A stretch of DNA of 64,000 nt from assembly GCF_900143015.1 (NCBI RefSeq), contig NZ_FSRT01000001.1:2029029-2093028 (forward strand), read 5' to 3'. Of the stretch, positions 36,371 through 44,939 are shown one piece after another; positions within the stretch are counted from its first letter, which is position 1, and each line of letters starts with the position of its first letter. The notes below the pieces were generated by a model that saw only the letters and a list, made by a program, of their open reading frames with translations, made no database searches and was not told the DNA's origin. Source of the stretch: Fibrobacter sp. UWB11. Lineage in GTDB: Bacteria > Fibrobacterota > Fibrobacteria > Fibrobacterales > Fibrobacteraceae. The position numbers and the translations under genes are program-made.

Positions 36371-36393
36371 GTTCTCCGTACTGTACGGAGAAC
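36371..36393 (-). promoter_or_regulatory. Terminator-like hairpin covering the cysK ribosome-binding site
   Basis: GTTCTCCGTAC and GTACGGAGAAC form a perfect 11-bp inverted repeat around one central base. On the coding (minus) strand it is followed by TTTTTTT and then ATG. The GGAG in the right arm is the only plausible Shine-Dalgarno, about 10 bases from the ATG. As RNA it could terminate transcription or hide the ribosome-binding site; as DNA it could be an operator for a dimeric regulator. Confidence 0.7.
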
Positions 36394-36423
36394 AATCTAG
36401 TATTTTTTTGATGTTTTAAGCCC

Positions 36424-36470
36424 CTCGCCGGAGTTTATCCCGGACGTTTGTTCCGGGACAGGGTGACGAA
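36424..36470. repeat. Dispersed palindrome ending in GTGACG
   Basis: TCCCGGAC - GTTT - GTTCCGGGA - CAGGGTGACG, another member of the intergenic palindrome family. Confidence 0.5.
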
Positions 36471-36537
36471 TGATTTTGTCGCAATGGATTCTATCGGATG
36501 ATACTCACCCTCCAGAACGACAGAATCCGAGAATATA

Positions 36538-37806
36538 TTAATCTAGAACAGCTTGGACAAGAGTCGACTTATTCACGCATAAATTCGCCTGCTGGCCAAG
36601 AATCGCTTCGAGCGTGATGCCCGAGAAATTTTTGACGGCACAAGCCATTGCTAAATTCTGCAACGTCAGGAACATTTCCGATGAAGGATAATTATAGAAC
36701 GAACCCGCCGTCGCTTCGCACTCCGTTCTGAACAAAGTTTCAGCATATTCTTTATACAAAGGCGAATTTAAACCGCCTGACACCATATAAAGTATTACAG
36801 AATCAGAGACACTAAGAATCGTATTTTCAAGACGATTTTCCATAGACAAATCAACATTAAGCATTAGCCCTTGTTCTTCGCTATATACACTGACATCGCA
36901 ACGAGGACGTACATTATACTTTTCTGGAGAAGTTTTAAAAACATACTTCGCCGCACTATAGATGCGCAAATCATTAGTTGCACTTACTACAGATTTTGAG
37001 GGATAAGCCATCGCAAGGCTATCCAATACAGCACGCTCATCATCAGAGACATTCAATGTTTCGACATTCGGCTTTATGATAAAAGAACGATTCGCGCTTG
37101 TATCGATACCCACAGCAGGCATTGAAGGCAAGTCATGTTGCATAGCGGTCGTATCAATACCAACAGCAATATTGTCACAGGCTTCACGAGATTCTCTCAA
37201 GAAATCCGTCACGATTGAATCGAATACAACCTCAGCAACAGGACCTTTTGTTTCGCAATCTTGTCCATTACTGCAAACTGTTACTGAATCAGTCTTTGAC
37301 AAATAACAAAATGCTTTAAATCTGCCTTTATTGCAAGCACCTTCAGGATGGCGCTCAGAATCAACGATAATTCCAGAAGCGCATGAGTTTTTAAACTTAT
37401 CATAAATACTATCACAAGCATCGTCAAAGCCTGATATCATCATCGACTTTACAAACATATGAGCATAGTCAACATTGAACCGAGCTAGATAACTCCTATA
37501 CCCAGCAGAGCACTGAGCTTCGGCACCAAATTCTTCGCCATAGACGGAGGCCTCGCCATGAGTAAGAGCCATTACCTGCGTTGGTTTTGTCGTAAATTCA
37601 ATAAAATATTCTCCAACATTCGAGCTACTGCTAGAAATTGAACTCGATGAAACCACCGAAGAACTGCTATTGTTTGCACCATCCGACGAGCTACTGTTAT
37701 TCGCCATGGTACTCGGCTCAATCGCAGCACCACTCACCGAGTCATCGGAACAAGCAGCCAAGGCAAGGAGCCCTGCCGCCATAGTGAATTTAATTACGTT
37801 ATTCAT
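36538..37806 (-). CDS. Ser-rich lipoprotein coupled to a TIGR02147 regulator
   Basis: 422 residues with a lipoprotein signal (AGLLALAAC) and then a linker with several SSSS blocks to about residue 65. The rest has many cysteines (about 14), suggesting disulfide-stabilised folding, but no family I recognise. It overlaps the end of the preceding regulator gene by 8 bases, so the two are co-expressed. In Fibrobacter succinogenes, TIGR02147 genes are a paralogous family often next to such lipoproteins. Confidence 0.8.
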   Translation of the reverse strand: MNNVIKFTMAAGLLALAACSDDSVSGAAIEPSTMANNSSSSDGANNSSSSVVSSSSISSSSSNVGEYFIEFTTKPTQVMALTHGEASVYGEEFGAEAQCSAGYRSYLARFNVDYAHMFVKSMMISGFDDACDSIYDKFKNSCASGIIVDSERHPEGACNKGRFKAFCYLSKTDSVTVCSNGQDCETKGPVAEVVFDSIVTDFLRESREACDNIAVGIDTTAMQHDLPSMPAVGIDTSANRSFIIKPNVETLNVSDDERAVLDSLAMAYPSKSVVSATNDLRIYSAAKYVFKTSPEKYNVRPRCDVSVYSEEQGLMLNVDLSMENRLENTILSVSDSVILYMVSGGLNSPLYKEYAETLFRTECEATAGSFYNYPSSEMFLTLQNLAMACAVKNFSGITLEAILGQQANLCVNKSTLVQAVLD

Positions 37807-38632
37807 GGGATTCCTCCTCGACCTTTTTTGTTAAAGGGAACAACTGAAGATTCAGTCGATAAACTTGATTGAGATTTTCATATTCCGCCGCGATACTCAC
37901 CGCCTTTCGGATAAACACATCCATTTCCTGCGAAATGCGGGCGTAAGCCTCTTCGCAAAGTCCAAGTGTTACACCCGTAATATGGCGTTCTTCCGAAGGA
38001 AACTTGTCTATAGCCATTCTTGCAAGCGAAGCCATTTCCTTGTGCATCGCACGAATCGCAATAGGCACTGACTCCTTGGAACCGATTACCGTCTTTTCGG
38101 TTTGCACGTATGTATGTTCCGCCTCGCGCTTGAGAAAACCCGTCTGCACGAGGAACGCAAGCGAATCACGCACCTGTTCTGCAGAAATCACCTGATGGCA
38201 AGTTTTCGCCATTTCCAGCGGACGCTTTCCGGGCATCATCGGAGCAAGTTCGCGAATCGTCGGATTTTTCCAAGAATCGTAAAATCGAAATGCTTCGGCA
38301 TCGACAACACGCACTTTGTGTTCCCGCGCAATCTTCTGCATTTCAAGGAGCGCCTCTTTTTTCACAGAGTCTTTCGTGGCATTGCCGAACTTGACCATTT
38401 GCGTGAAATACGCAAACTCGTGCCCCACAAGCCCCATCGCATGCGCGACTTGATCCATCTTGACGAGACTCAAGCTGCTCTTACCTTCGCAAACAAGCTT
38501 TAGGTAAACCGGCGACTTGAATCCCGCCAATTTGGAAAATTCCCGCCACGAGAACGCGCTCGTCCTTTTACGCTCTTCGTAAAAGTCCTGCATGTACAGG
38601 CGGTAATCCTTATATTCTGTTATCGGTTTCAT
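37799..38632 (-). CDS. TIGR02147/DUF4423-family predicted regulator
   Basis: 277 residues, no signal or membrane segment. The N-terminal part has TEYKDYRLYMQDFYEERKR and SAFSWREFSKLAGFKSPVYL, which resembles a helix-turn-helix, then LSLVKMDQVAHAMGLVGHE. The C-terminal part corresponds to DUF4423 (REHKVRVVDAEAFRFYDSW, SEERHITGVTLGLCEEAYAR). The family is known mainly from Fibrobacter and Bdellovibrio, and its function is not established; a DNA-binding role is an inference from the HTH-like segment. Confidence 0.85.
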   Translation of the reverse strand: MKPITEYKDYRLYMQDFYEERKRTSAFSWREFSKLAGFKSPVYLKLVCEGKSSLSLVKMDQVAHAMGLVGHEFAYFTQMVKFGNATKDSVKKEALLEMQKIAREHKVRVVDAEAFRFYDSWKNPTIRELAPMMPGKRPLEMAKTCHQVISAEQVRDSLAFLVQTGFLKREAEHTYVQTEKTVIGSKESVPIAIRAMHKEMASLARMAIDKFPSEERHITGVTLGLCEEAYARISQEMDVFIRKAVSIAAEYENLNQVYRLNLQLFPLTKKVEEESHE

Positions 38633-38940
38633 GTTAGTGATTAGTGGTTGGTGGTTAGTAAACAGGATTCAATCCCGAGCTTTACATGAATAAATTTAGA
38701 TTTTCAACGGAACACACGCAATACAAAAATGATACAAAATTAAAGATTTTTACAAAAATACGGCTATTTTTTATGAATATTTTCATTTTTAAAAACCAAA
38801 AGATACACTTCGTATCATTTGACGAAAAACCGCAAAGAAACAGAATACAGGATATTTTTCCATAGTATCCGAAAACAACCGCAATTATCCGCAAAAAAGA
38901 GGTATATTAGAAACAAAACCTATCAAATAAGGGAGTTTTT
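38633..38940. other. AT-rich intergenic region upstream of rubrerythrin
   Basis: 308 bases with no credible gene. It begins with a TTAG-type array (TTAGTGATTAGTGGTTGGTG, 38635-38654), then is strongly AT-rich. A pair GATACAAAATT/GATACACTTCGTATC forms weak symmetry near 38728-38818. TATATT at 38903-38908 and GGGAG at 38931-38935 are likely promoter and ribosome-binding elements of the rubrerythrin gene. Confidence 0.5.
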
Positions 38941-39480
38941 ATGGCAAACAAATACGCAGGAACCCAAACCGAAAAGAACCTTGAAGCAGCATTCGCCGGC
39001 GAATCGCAGGCTCGCAACAAGTACACCTACTTTGCAAGCCGCGCCAAAAAGGACGGATTCGAACAGATCGCAGCCTTGTTCCAGAAGACAGCTGACAACG
39101 AAAAAGAACACGCTAAGCTTTGGTTCAAGGAACTCGAAGGCATCGGTGATACCGCCCAGAACCTGAAAGCTGCCGCTGATGGCGAAAACTACGAATGGAC
39201 CGACATGTACGAAGGCTTCGCGAAGACCGCTGAAGAAGAAGGCTTCACCGCTCTCGCCGCCAAGTTCCGCAAAGTCGCCGCCATCGAAAAGATGCACGAA
39301 GAACGCTACCGCAAGCTCCTCCAGAACGTAGAAACGGCTAAGGTATTCGAAAAGAGCGAAGTCAAGGTTTGGGAATGTCGCAACTGCGGACACATCGTTG
39401 TGGGCACCAAGGCCCCGGAAGTCTGCCCCGTCTGCGCCCACCCGCAGGCATACTTTGAAGTACATGAGGAAAACTTCTAA
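38941..39480 (+). CDS. Rubrerythrin
   Basis: 179 residues. Non-haem iron peroxidase that reduces hydrogen peroxide in anaerobes. The diiron four-helix domain has [29 protein letters not shown] and [13 protein letters not shown] (glutamates and histidines as iron ligands). The C-terminal rubredoxin-like domain has [12 protein letters not shown] and [13 protein letters not shown], giving the four-cysteine iron site. Monocistronic, with its own terminator. Fits an obligately anaerobic host. Confidence 0.96.
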   Translation: MANKYAGTQTEKNLEAAFAGESQARNKYTYFASRAKKDGFEQIAALFQKTADNEKEHAKLWFKELEGIGDTAQNLKAAADGENYEWTDMYEGFAKTAEEEGFTALAAKFRKVAAIEKMHEERYRKLLQNVETAKVFEKSEVKVWECRNCGHIVVGTKAPEVCPVCAHPQAYFEVHEENF

Positions 39481-39506
39481 TCATTAAATCTGTTTGAGAT
39501 AGAAAG

Positions 39507-39538
39507 CCGCCAACTTAACGTTGGCGGTATTTTTTTTT
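39507..39538 (+). terminator. Terminator after rubrerythrin
   Basis: CCGCCAAC - TTAAC - GTTGGCGG - TATTTTTTTT. Confidence 0.9.
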
Positions 39539-39565
39539 GCAGAAAGAGCGACACACCTCTCCCAT

Positions 39566-39600
39566 TCGTCATTCAGAGGGGCAAAGCCCCGAAGAATCCA
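39566..39600. repeat. Dispersed palindrome GGGGCAAAGCCCC with TCATTC / GAAGAATC flanks
   Basis: GTCATTCAGAGGGGCAAAGC continues into CCCGAAGAATCC, a typical intergenic palindrome, at the edge of the restriction island. Confidence 0.5.
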
Positions 39601-39636
39601 GTTACAAATCTTATAACGACACTATTCGCTTATATT

Positions 39637-39724
39637 GGCGGGATAAATTTGCATTTGGCGGATTAAATGGCGGATTAAATGGCGGATTAAATGGCGGGAT
39701 AAAACAACAAGTGGCGGGATATTT
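39637..39724 (+). repeat. 12-bp tandem repeats, left edge of the restriction island
   Basis: Three exact units GGCGGATTAAAT (39657-39692), a variant GGCGGGATAAAA (39693-39704), and further near-copies at 39637-39648 and 39713-39724. In one frame on the + strand they read GGLNGGLNGGLNGG. The same dodecamer in variant form (GGCACATTAAAT) appears at the right edge near 51.6-51.75 kb. Confidence 0.85.
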
Positions 39725-39773
39725 TTTCGCAACAGCATTCTTTCGAGAATCCTTGTTTCCAAGAATCTACTAT

Positions 39774-40541
39774 TTAGCGAATACGAGATGCTATAGAATT
39801 TAATTCTGAACGCAAACAATCTATACTTGAAGAAATATTTTTCAAATTACGATTAAGTCTATCACCATGAGACCTAATCTCATTAAATTGTAATAAATTT
39901 TCAAAGCATTCAGTGCGACCATTAAATTCAAATTGGAACCGAGCGATCAATGGCGTTTTTAAAGCAAGAACATGTTTATAATCTAGATTTTTATCGCCAA
40001 GAGGAATAAAAAATTCAACGCCTGCAGGAATCAACGCAAACGATACAGAGGCTTCCAATTTTTGTTTTAAATGAATAAGAGCTTGTTTTTCATTTGAATT
40101 TTCATCAAAAGAAATTGTAGTCGAAAATTTTCGGCATGTTGATTTTCCAATATTCTTTATTACCAAATATAGACCACTTTGAATATCTATATAGGCATTA
40201 ATATAAGGCCGAATATCCTTGTTGATTTGTTCCTCTAAAAGTTTTACCTGATTAGCTTGTTCTTTCGCAGCCGCTTCTTGAGCTTCCGCTTGACGTTTTA
40301 GTTCTTCGCGTGTTAATTTCAGTTCCTCTCGTTGCAACTCAAGATCTTTTCTCTGCAAATGAATTGTGTAAATCAACCCACCAAAAGCCAGTAACGAAAC
40401 AAGGGCATTAAAACTACCGAAAAAATCTCCATACTGTCCTAATTTTTCGAAATCAACACCACATAACTTAACTAAAAATAGGGGTAGCAAGAATGCGATA
40501 AAAACGACCGCAAGAGATATAGAAAAAATCTTTTTTTTCAT
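39774..40541 (-). CDS. Two-helix membrane protein with coiled coil, last gene of the hsd operon
   Basis: 255 residues. Hydrophobic segments at about 5-27 and 46-62 (FNALVSLLAFGGLIYTIHL), then a charged coiled coil to about residue 110 (LELQREELKLTREELKRQAE), then a soluble C-terminal domain with DIRPYINAYIDIQSGLYLVI and a predicted beta-rich fold. No named family. Proteins of this layout are frequent beside restriction and other defence genes; an anti-phage or sensor role is only inferred. It lies 18 bases after hsdR. Confidence 0.75.
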   Translation of the reverse strand: MKKKIFSISLAVVFIAFLLPLFLVKLCGVDFEKLGQYGDFFGSFNALVSLLAFGGLIYTIHLQRKDLELQREELKLTREELKRQAEAQEAAAKEQANQVKLLEEQINKDIRPYINAYIDIQSGLYLVIKNIGKSTCRKFSTTISFDENSNEKQALIHLKQKLEASVSFALIPAGVEFFIPLGDKNLDYKHVLALKTPLIARFQFEFNGRTECFENLLQFNEIRSHGDRLNRNLKNISSSIDCLRSELNSIASRIR

Positions 40542-40559
40542 AATTTAAAATTTATCAAT

Positions 40560-43500
40560 CTATTTATGCGACGAATATTTATTCCTATTTTCCGCCACAT
40601 TCTTGTACATCGACAAATCATCAACTTCTTCAGCTTCGTGCAGAATCATATTGCTGTCGCTGAGATCGATTATATTTTCCGACTTAGGCGTTTCTGCATC
40701 ATCATCAAAGCCGCAGATTCCGAAGTATTTGTCAAAGAATCCCTTGAGCAAGGCGAAAATGCGGTTCTTTAATTCACTGAGATTTTCAGCAGTTTCGGTT
40801 TTCTTTGCGAAAAGACTCTTTTTCGGCATTAGGGCGGGGAGGCCTGTTCCGATATCGCTCATAGTGCCGTCGTGGAAGGCGTCGGCAAGGAATTGGCGGG
40901 TCTTTTCGTCGTTCAACTTATTTTCCTGAATGAGCTTGTCCAGGTCGGCATCACGCTGCTCGCGAACGAAAGCTCGCCAATCCTTATCCACATTGGTTTT
41001 GGTATTGACGCGAGCGATAAATGCTTCGATAAGTTCTTTCTTGCTGCGAAGTTCAATGGATCCGTTGACGGCCTTGTTGATTTCGCCAAGAATTGTTTTG
41101 TCTTTGCAGTTGCCCTTATGGTACTTTGCGACGAGTTCCAAGATGTAATCAATGGTGATGTCCACCTGTTTGATAAGCTCAATTTCGAATTCAACATCGT
41201 CCTTGATGCTTTCTTTCTCGCCCTTTTCCTTGGTGTACTTTTCGTAGAGCCGTAAGTATTCGCCTTGATAATCTTGCAAGGCTCTTGCTGAGAATTCGTC
41301 GTCCTTGAATTCGTCAAAGCAGCTAAGAATGTTCCTGAGGCGGAGCAATGCTCCGTACAACTGGATAAATTCCTTTTCCTTCTTTTCGCCGAGGATTTCT
41401 CCGCTTTTGAGGAGTTCTAGCGGGAATTTGCTTTCAAGTTCGGCGACGATTTCGAGGTAGCCCTTTACGTGCTTGCCCTTTTCGGTATAGCCTTCGTAAT
41501 AGTCCTTGAATGTTTTCAAGAGGACTACGCCGCCGGCGTCTTTATCGCCGAATAGAGCGATTGCATCGTCTGTCTCTTTTTGCAGGGAACGGAAGCAAAT
41601 GATGTTTCCGAATGTCTTGACGGAATTGAGAATACGATTTGTACGAGAATAGGCTTGCAAAAGACCGTGTTGACGAAGATTCTTATCAACCCACAGCGTG
41701 TTAAGCGTAGTTGCGTCAAAGCCAGTAAGGAACATGTTTACGACGATAAGCAAGTCGACTTGCCTCGTCTTCATCTTTTCCGACAAATCCTTGTAGTAGT
41801 TGTCGAATTTGTCGCCACCCTTTCTCGCATCATCTTTCTTTGCGACAACCTTAGCGTTCTTGTTCTTTCCACTAAAATTGGTCTTGAAAGTCTTGTCGTA
41901 ATCGAAGATTGCGGATTCCAGAAAGTCGCGGGAACTCTGGTCCAGCTCCATTGTGTCAAAGTCTTCTTCTGCTAAAAGACCTGAGTCTTCTTCGTTTGGT
42001 GCATAGCTGAAGATGGTTGCTATGGTAAGCCCAGCGCCGGGTTCGCCTGCTTTGCGCTCTGCGATTTGCTTCTTGAACTCATTATAATAGAGTTTTGCAG
42101 CAGGAATCGAAGCCGTCGCAAAGATGGAATTAAAACCGTTTTGACGTTTGCCTTCCAATGCGTAAGTTTCATTACGTTTGGTCTTCTGGTCAAAATGATC
42201 CAGTACATACTTGACAACTTCACTAATACGCTTTTCATCAAGCAGAGTTTTTTCGGTTTCAATAGCAGAAACTTGCTTGTCGGCGCGCCCCTTCTTAGCC
42301 TTGATTGTATTGATGTAATCGATGCGGAAGGGCAAAACGTTGCCATCGTTGATGGCGTTAACGATTGTATAGTGGTGGAGCTTGTCACCGAAGGCTTGCT
42401 GTGTCGTTCTTAAAAGCGGAGATTTCCCACTTCCAGAATTTTGCGGGAAAATAGGTGTGCCAGTAAAACCAAAAATGTGGTAATTCTTGAATGTCTTTGT
42501 AATGCGTTGGTGCAGTTCGCCAAAATGGCTTCTATGGCATTCATCAAAAATCAGGACGACATGTTTGTTATAGATTTCATGTGCCTTGTTTTGCTTAATA
42601 AAGCATCCAAGTTTTTGAATCGTTGTAACGATAATCTTGTATTCCTGGAAGCCGCCTTTTTCGTTCCTGTTTTCAAGTTGCCGCGTAAGCACTGCAGTAG
42701 ACTTGTTTCCGTTTGCAGCGCCCTTCTGGAATTTGTCGTATTCGCGCATTGTCTGGTAGTCCAGATCTTGCCTGTCAACGACGAAAAGGACCTTGTCAAT
42801 GAATGGTAAGTCCTTGGCGAGAAGGGCAGTCTTGAAACTGGTGAGCGTTTTGCCGGAACCAGTTGTATGCCAAATGTAACCGCCTGCATCAACCGAGCCC
42901 ATCTTCTTATATGTATTTGCAACTTGGAGTCGTTCTAGAATGCGTTCGGCTGCGGTAATTTGATAGGGGCGCATCACCATGAGCATTCTTTTTTCGGTAA
43001 AGATGCAGTACTTGGTGAGAACGTTTAAAAGAGTGTGCTTTGCGAAGAATGTCGCCGTGAAGTCAACAAGGTCGCGGATATTTTTGTTGTTTCCGTCAGA
43101 CCAGTAGCTGGTGAACTCGAAACTATTACTCGTTTTCACTTCGCCTTTTCTGCCGGCAATTTCTTTCAAGTGCCCGTCGCGGGTTGTGTTTGAGTAATAT
43201 TTGGTTTCGGTTCCGTTGGAAATAACAAATATTTGGATGTACTGGAAAAGCCCAGTTCCTGCCCAGAAACTGTCTCTCTGATAACGGTTAATCTGATTGA
43301 ACGCTTCCTTGATGGAAATTCCGCGCCTTTTGAGTTCTATGTGAACTAGTGGGAACCCGTTCACAAGAATTGTTACGTCGTAGCGGTTATCGTGCTTTGC
43401 GCCTTGCTCTTCACCAATGACGTATTGGTTAATGACTTGAAGACTGTTGTTGTGAACATTCTTTTTGTCGATAAGGGTGATGTTTTTAGAACGACCGTGG

Positions 43501-43832
43501 TCATCCTTGAATGTCTTTACATGGTCTTCTTGAATGGTGGCGGTCTTTTCTACGCTTCCTTGGTTGCCGTTGGCGAGTTCTTGGTTATAGAATCGCTTCC
43601 ATTCTTCGTCACTAAACTTGTAGTGGTTCAGGATTTCAATTTTAGTACGAAGGTTTGCGATTAAATCAGCGTCGGATTTGATTTTTAAATACTCGTAGCC
43701 CTGTGCTTGCAACTGCTTGATGAATTCACGTTCAAGATCGGCCTCGCTCTGATAGGCATTAGACTTTGAACGAATCGGTCGGTATTCGGCAACGACTGTG
43801 GATTCACTGGTTTGGGCTATTGTGTTATACAT
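40560..43832 (-). CDS. hsdR: Type I restriction enzyme, R (motor/nuclease) subunit
   Basis: 1090 residues. The N-terminal PD-(D/E)xK nuclease shows D in RYDVTILVNG and the E-x-K in LVHIELKRRG. The SF2 translocase has WHTTGSGKTLTSFKT (Walker A), DECHRSHFGE (DExH) and FGFTGTPIFP. The C-terminal helical domain that docks on HsdM is present. With HsdM and HsdS it cleaves unmodified DNA after translocation. Its start overlaps the zeta-like toxin gene by 8 bases, so R is translated from the same message as that pair. The frame is intact. Confidence 0.96.
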   Translation of the reverse strand: MYNTIAQTSESTVVAEYRPIRSKSNAYQSEADLEREFIKQLQAQGYEYLKIKSDADLIANLRTKIEILNHYKFSDEEWKRFYNQELANGNQGSVEKTATIQEDHVKTFKDDHGRSKNITLIDKKNVHNNSLQVINQYVIGEEQGAKHDNRYDVTILVNGFPLVHIELKRRGISIKEAFNQINRYQRDSFWAGTGLFQYIQIFVISNGTETKYYSNTTRDGHLKEIAGRKGEVKTSNSFEFTSYWSDGNNKNIRDLVDFTATFFAKHTLLNVLTKYCIFTEKRMLMVMRPYQITAAERILERLQVANTYKKMGSVDAGGYIWHTTGSGKTLTSFKTALLAKDLPFIDKVLFVVDRQDLDYQTMREYDKFQKGAANGNKSTAVLTRQLENRNEKGGFQEYKIIVTTIQKLGCFIKQNKAHEIYNKHVVLIFDECHRSHFGELHQRITKTFKNYHIFGFTGTPIFPQNSGSGKSPLLRTTQQAFGDKLHHYTIVNAINDGNVLPFRIDYINTIKAKKGRADKQVSAIETEKTLLDEKRISEVVKYVLDHFDQKTKRNETYALEGKRQNGFNSIFATASIPAAKLYYNEFKKQIAERKAGEPGAGLTIATIFSYAPNEEDSGLLAEEDFDTMELDQSSRDFLESAIFDYDKTFKTNFSGKNKNAKVVAKKDDARKGGDKFDNYYKDLSEKMKTRQVDLLIVVNMFLTGFDATTLNTLWVDKNLRQHGLLQAYSRTNRILNSVKTFGNIICFRSLQKETDDAIALFGDKDAGGVVLLKTFKDYYEGYTEKGKHVKGYLEIVAELESKFPLELLKSGEILGEKKEKEFIQLYGALLRLRNILSCFDEFKDDEFSARALQDYQGEYLRLYEKYTKEKGEKESIKDDVEFEIELIKQVDITIDYILELVAKYHKGNCKDKTILGEINKAVNGSIELRSKKELIEAFIARVNTKTNVDKDWRAFVREQRDADLDKLIQENKLNDEKTRQFLADAFHDGTMSDIGTGLPALMPKKSLFAKKTETAENLSELKNRIFALLKGFFDKYFGICGFDDDAETPKSENIIDLSDSNMILHEAEEVDDLSMYKNVAENRNKYSSHK

Positions 43833-44601
43833 GCTTATTTTTTTTCAATTCTTGTAGGACATAAGTATCAAACCATGCAGGGACTTCGTCACAAGATTGT
43901 TCAATCTTGATTTGTCCATTACGACATTCAGCAAAATTCAAATAGGCTCGATTAGGAGCCGATTCGGAGTTGTCAAAGAAATAGACCCTATCAGCAACTT
44001 TCAGTGCGGGATAAAGGTTTTGCAATGATTTTTTATACCTATCTTTGACCTTGCTCTTAGGAACCCGGTGTCCACCTTGCTTAACCCGGCTTTTTACACG
44101 TTCCCAATTAATTTTGGAACTTTTGGTAGAAACAAAATACAGGTAAACCTTGAAACCCTTGTTCTTGGCAATTTGCATCAATTCAATTTTAGACTGGTGG
44201 GAAAAGACGGTTTCATAAAAAAATGTCCCATCTGTACCCAACATTTTCATTGTTAAGTAATCAACAAGATATGCGGCAACAGTATTGATTGTTTTATAGC
44301 TTTTGCGGCCCTTCCAAATAAAAGTGCTGTTAGTGAATGCAATTTTTTCTTGTAAATAATTTAAACTGATGTTGTTGTTTGGACGGGTATTAGCCTTTGC
44401 GGATTGCAAAAATTCTGCGATGCTACACGAAATAGGCCAAGTATTGATATTAAAACCTTTATTGCCAAGATCTTTGGCGATTTTATCTGCATTGACATCG
44501 AGTCTCTCGGAAAAAAACTTGTTTTTCACCAAATAATCGTATAAACTCGATTTGCCTGAACCATTTGGCCCTGCAAAAACTCTAAAACGTTTTGTGCTCA
44601 T
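43825..44601 (-). CDS. Zeta-toxin-like P-loop kinase
   Basis: 258 residues. Walker A AGPNGSGKSSLYDYL at residues about 10-24, followed by the zeta-like VNADKIAKDLG segment; FYETVFSHQSKIELMQIAK and the Arg/Lys-rich VKSRVKQGGHRVPKSKVKDR resemble the substrate and lid regions of zeta/UDP-GlcNAc kinases. The C-terminus (YVLQELKKNKHV) is lysine-rich. Zeta toxins phosphorylate nucleotide-sugars or other small molecules and are held in check by an antitoxin. The preceding 77-residue gene overlaps it by ATGA and is the likely partner. Embedded in the hsd operon. Confidence 0.75.
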   Translation of the reverse strand: MSTKRFRVFAGPNGSGKSSLYDYLVKNKFFSERLDVNADKIAKDLGNKGFNINTWPISCSIAEFLQSAKANTRPNNNISLNYLQEKIAFTNSTFIWKGRKSYKTINTVAAYLVDYLTMKMLGTDGTFFYETVFSHQSKIELMQIAKNKGFKVYLYFVSTKSSKINWERVKSRVKQGGHRVPKSKVKDRYKKSLQNLYPALKVADRVYFFDNSESAPNRAYLNFAECRNGQIKIEQSCDEVPAWFDTYVLQELKKNKHV

Positions 44602-44831
44602 ATAATAGAAAAGACCTTTTTTTCTGGTTTGACCGAACGTTTGACTTTTCCAATGCGTTTTTTTGTTTTATCTGGGAACATCATGTAAATATCGTTCCCT
44701 ACAGTAAAACAAACTGGGCTTCCACTTGAAAGGGCTTTTTTATAGGCTATAAAACCAGCCCTAGAATACATCGGCTGGCGTTCCACTATTGTAGATGATT
44801 CTTTTATTATTTTTTTCGTTGTAGAAACCAT
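44598..44831 (-). CDS. Small basic protein, possible antitoxin partner of the zeta-like kinase
   Basis: 77 residues, basic (many K), with no recognised family. A central SPVCFTVGNDIYMMFPDKTK segment suggests a small beta fold. Its stop overlaps the kinase ATG by four bases (ATGA), the arrangement usual for antitoxin-toxin pairs. The gene begins about 109 bases after the third HsdS half-gene. The antitoxin role is inferred from position only. Confidence 0.6.
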   Translation of the reverse strand: MVSTTKKIIKESSTIVERQPMYSRAGFIAYKKALSSGSPVCFTVGNDIYMMFPDKTKKRIGKVKRSVKPEKKVFSII

Positions 44832-44939
44832 GGTGTACCTTTTTTGTATCAGGGTTGAATTCCGTCAATCTGTCTGTAAAAAATATATTATTCTTTGAGA
44901 GATAAACTCTTTTTTTCTTCGATGCTACCCAATTTAGTG

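Noticed and set aside
39637..39724. Possible CRISPR array
   Set aside because: Units are 12 bp, directly adjacent without unique spacers, and no cas gene is near.
39537..39803. 88-codon frame containing GGLNGGLNGGLNGG
   Set aside because: Its first part is the dispersed palindrome and its last part is antisense to the 255-residue membrane protein gene; only the repeat block is supported.
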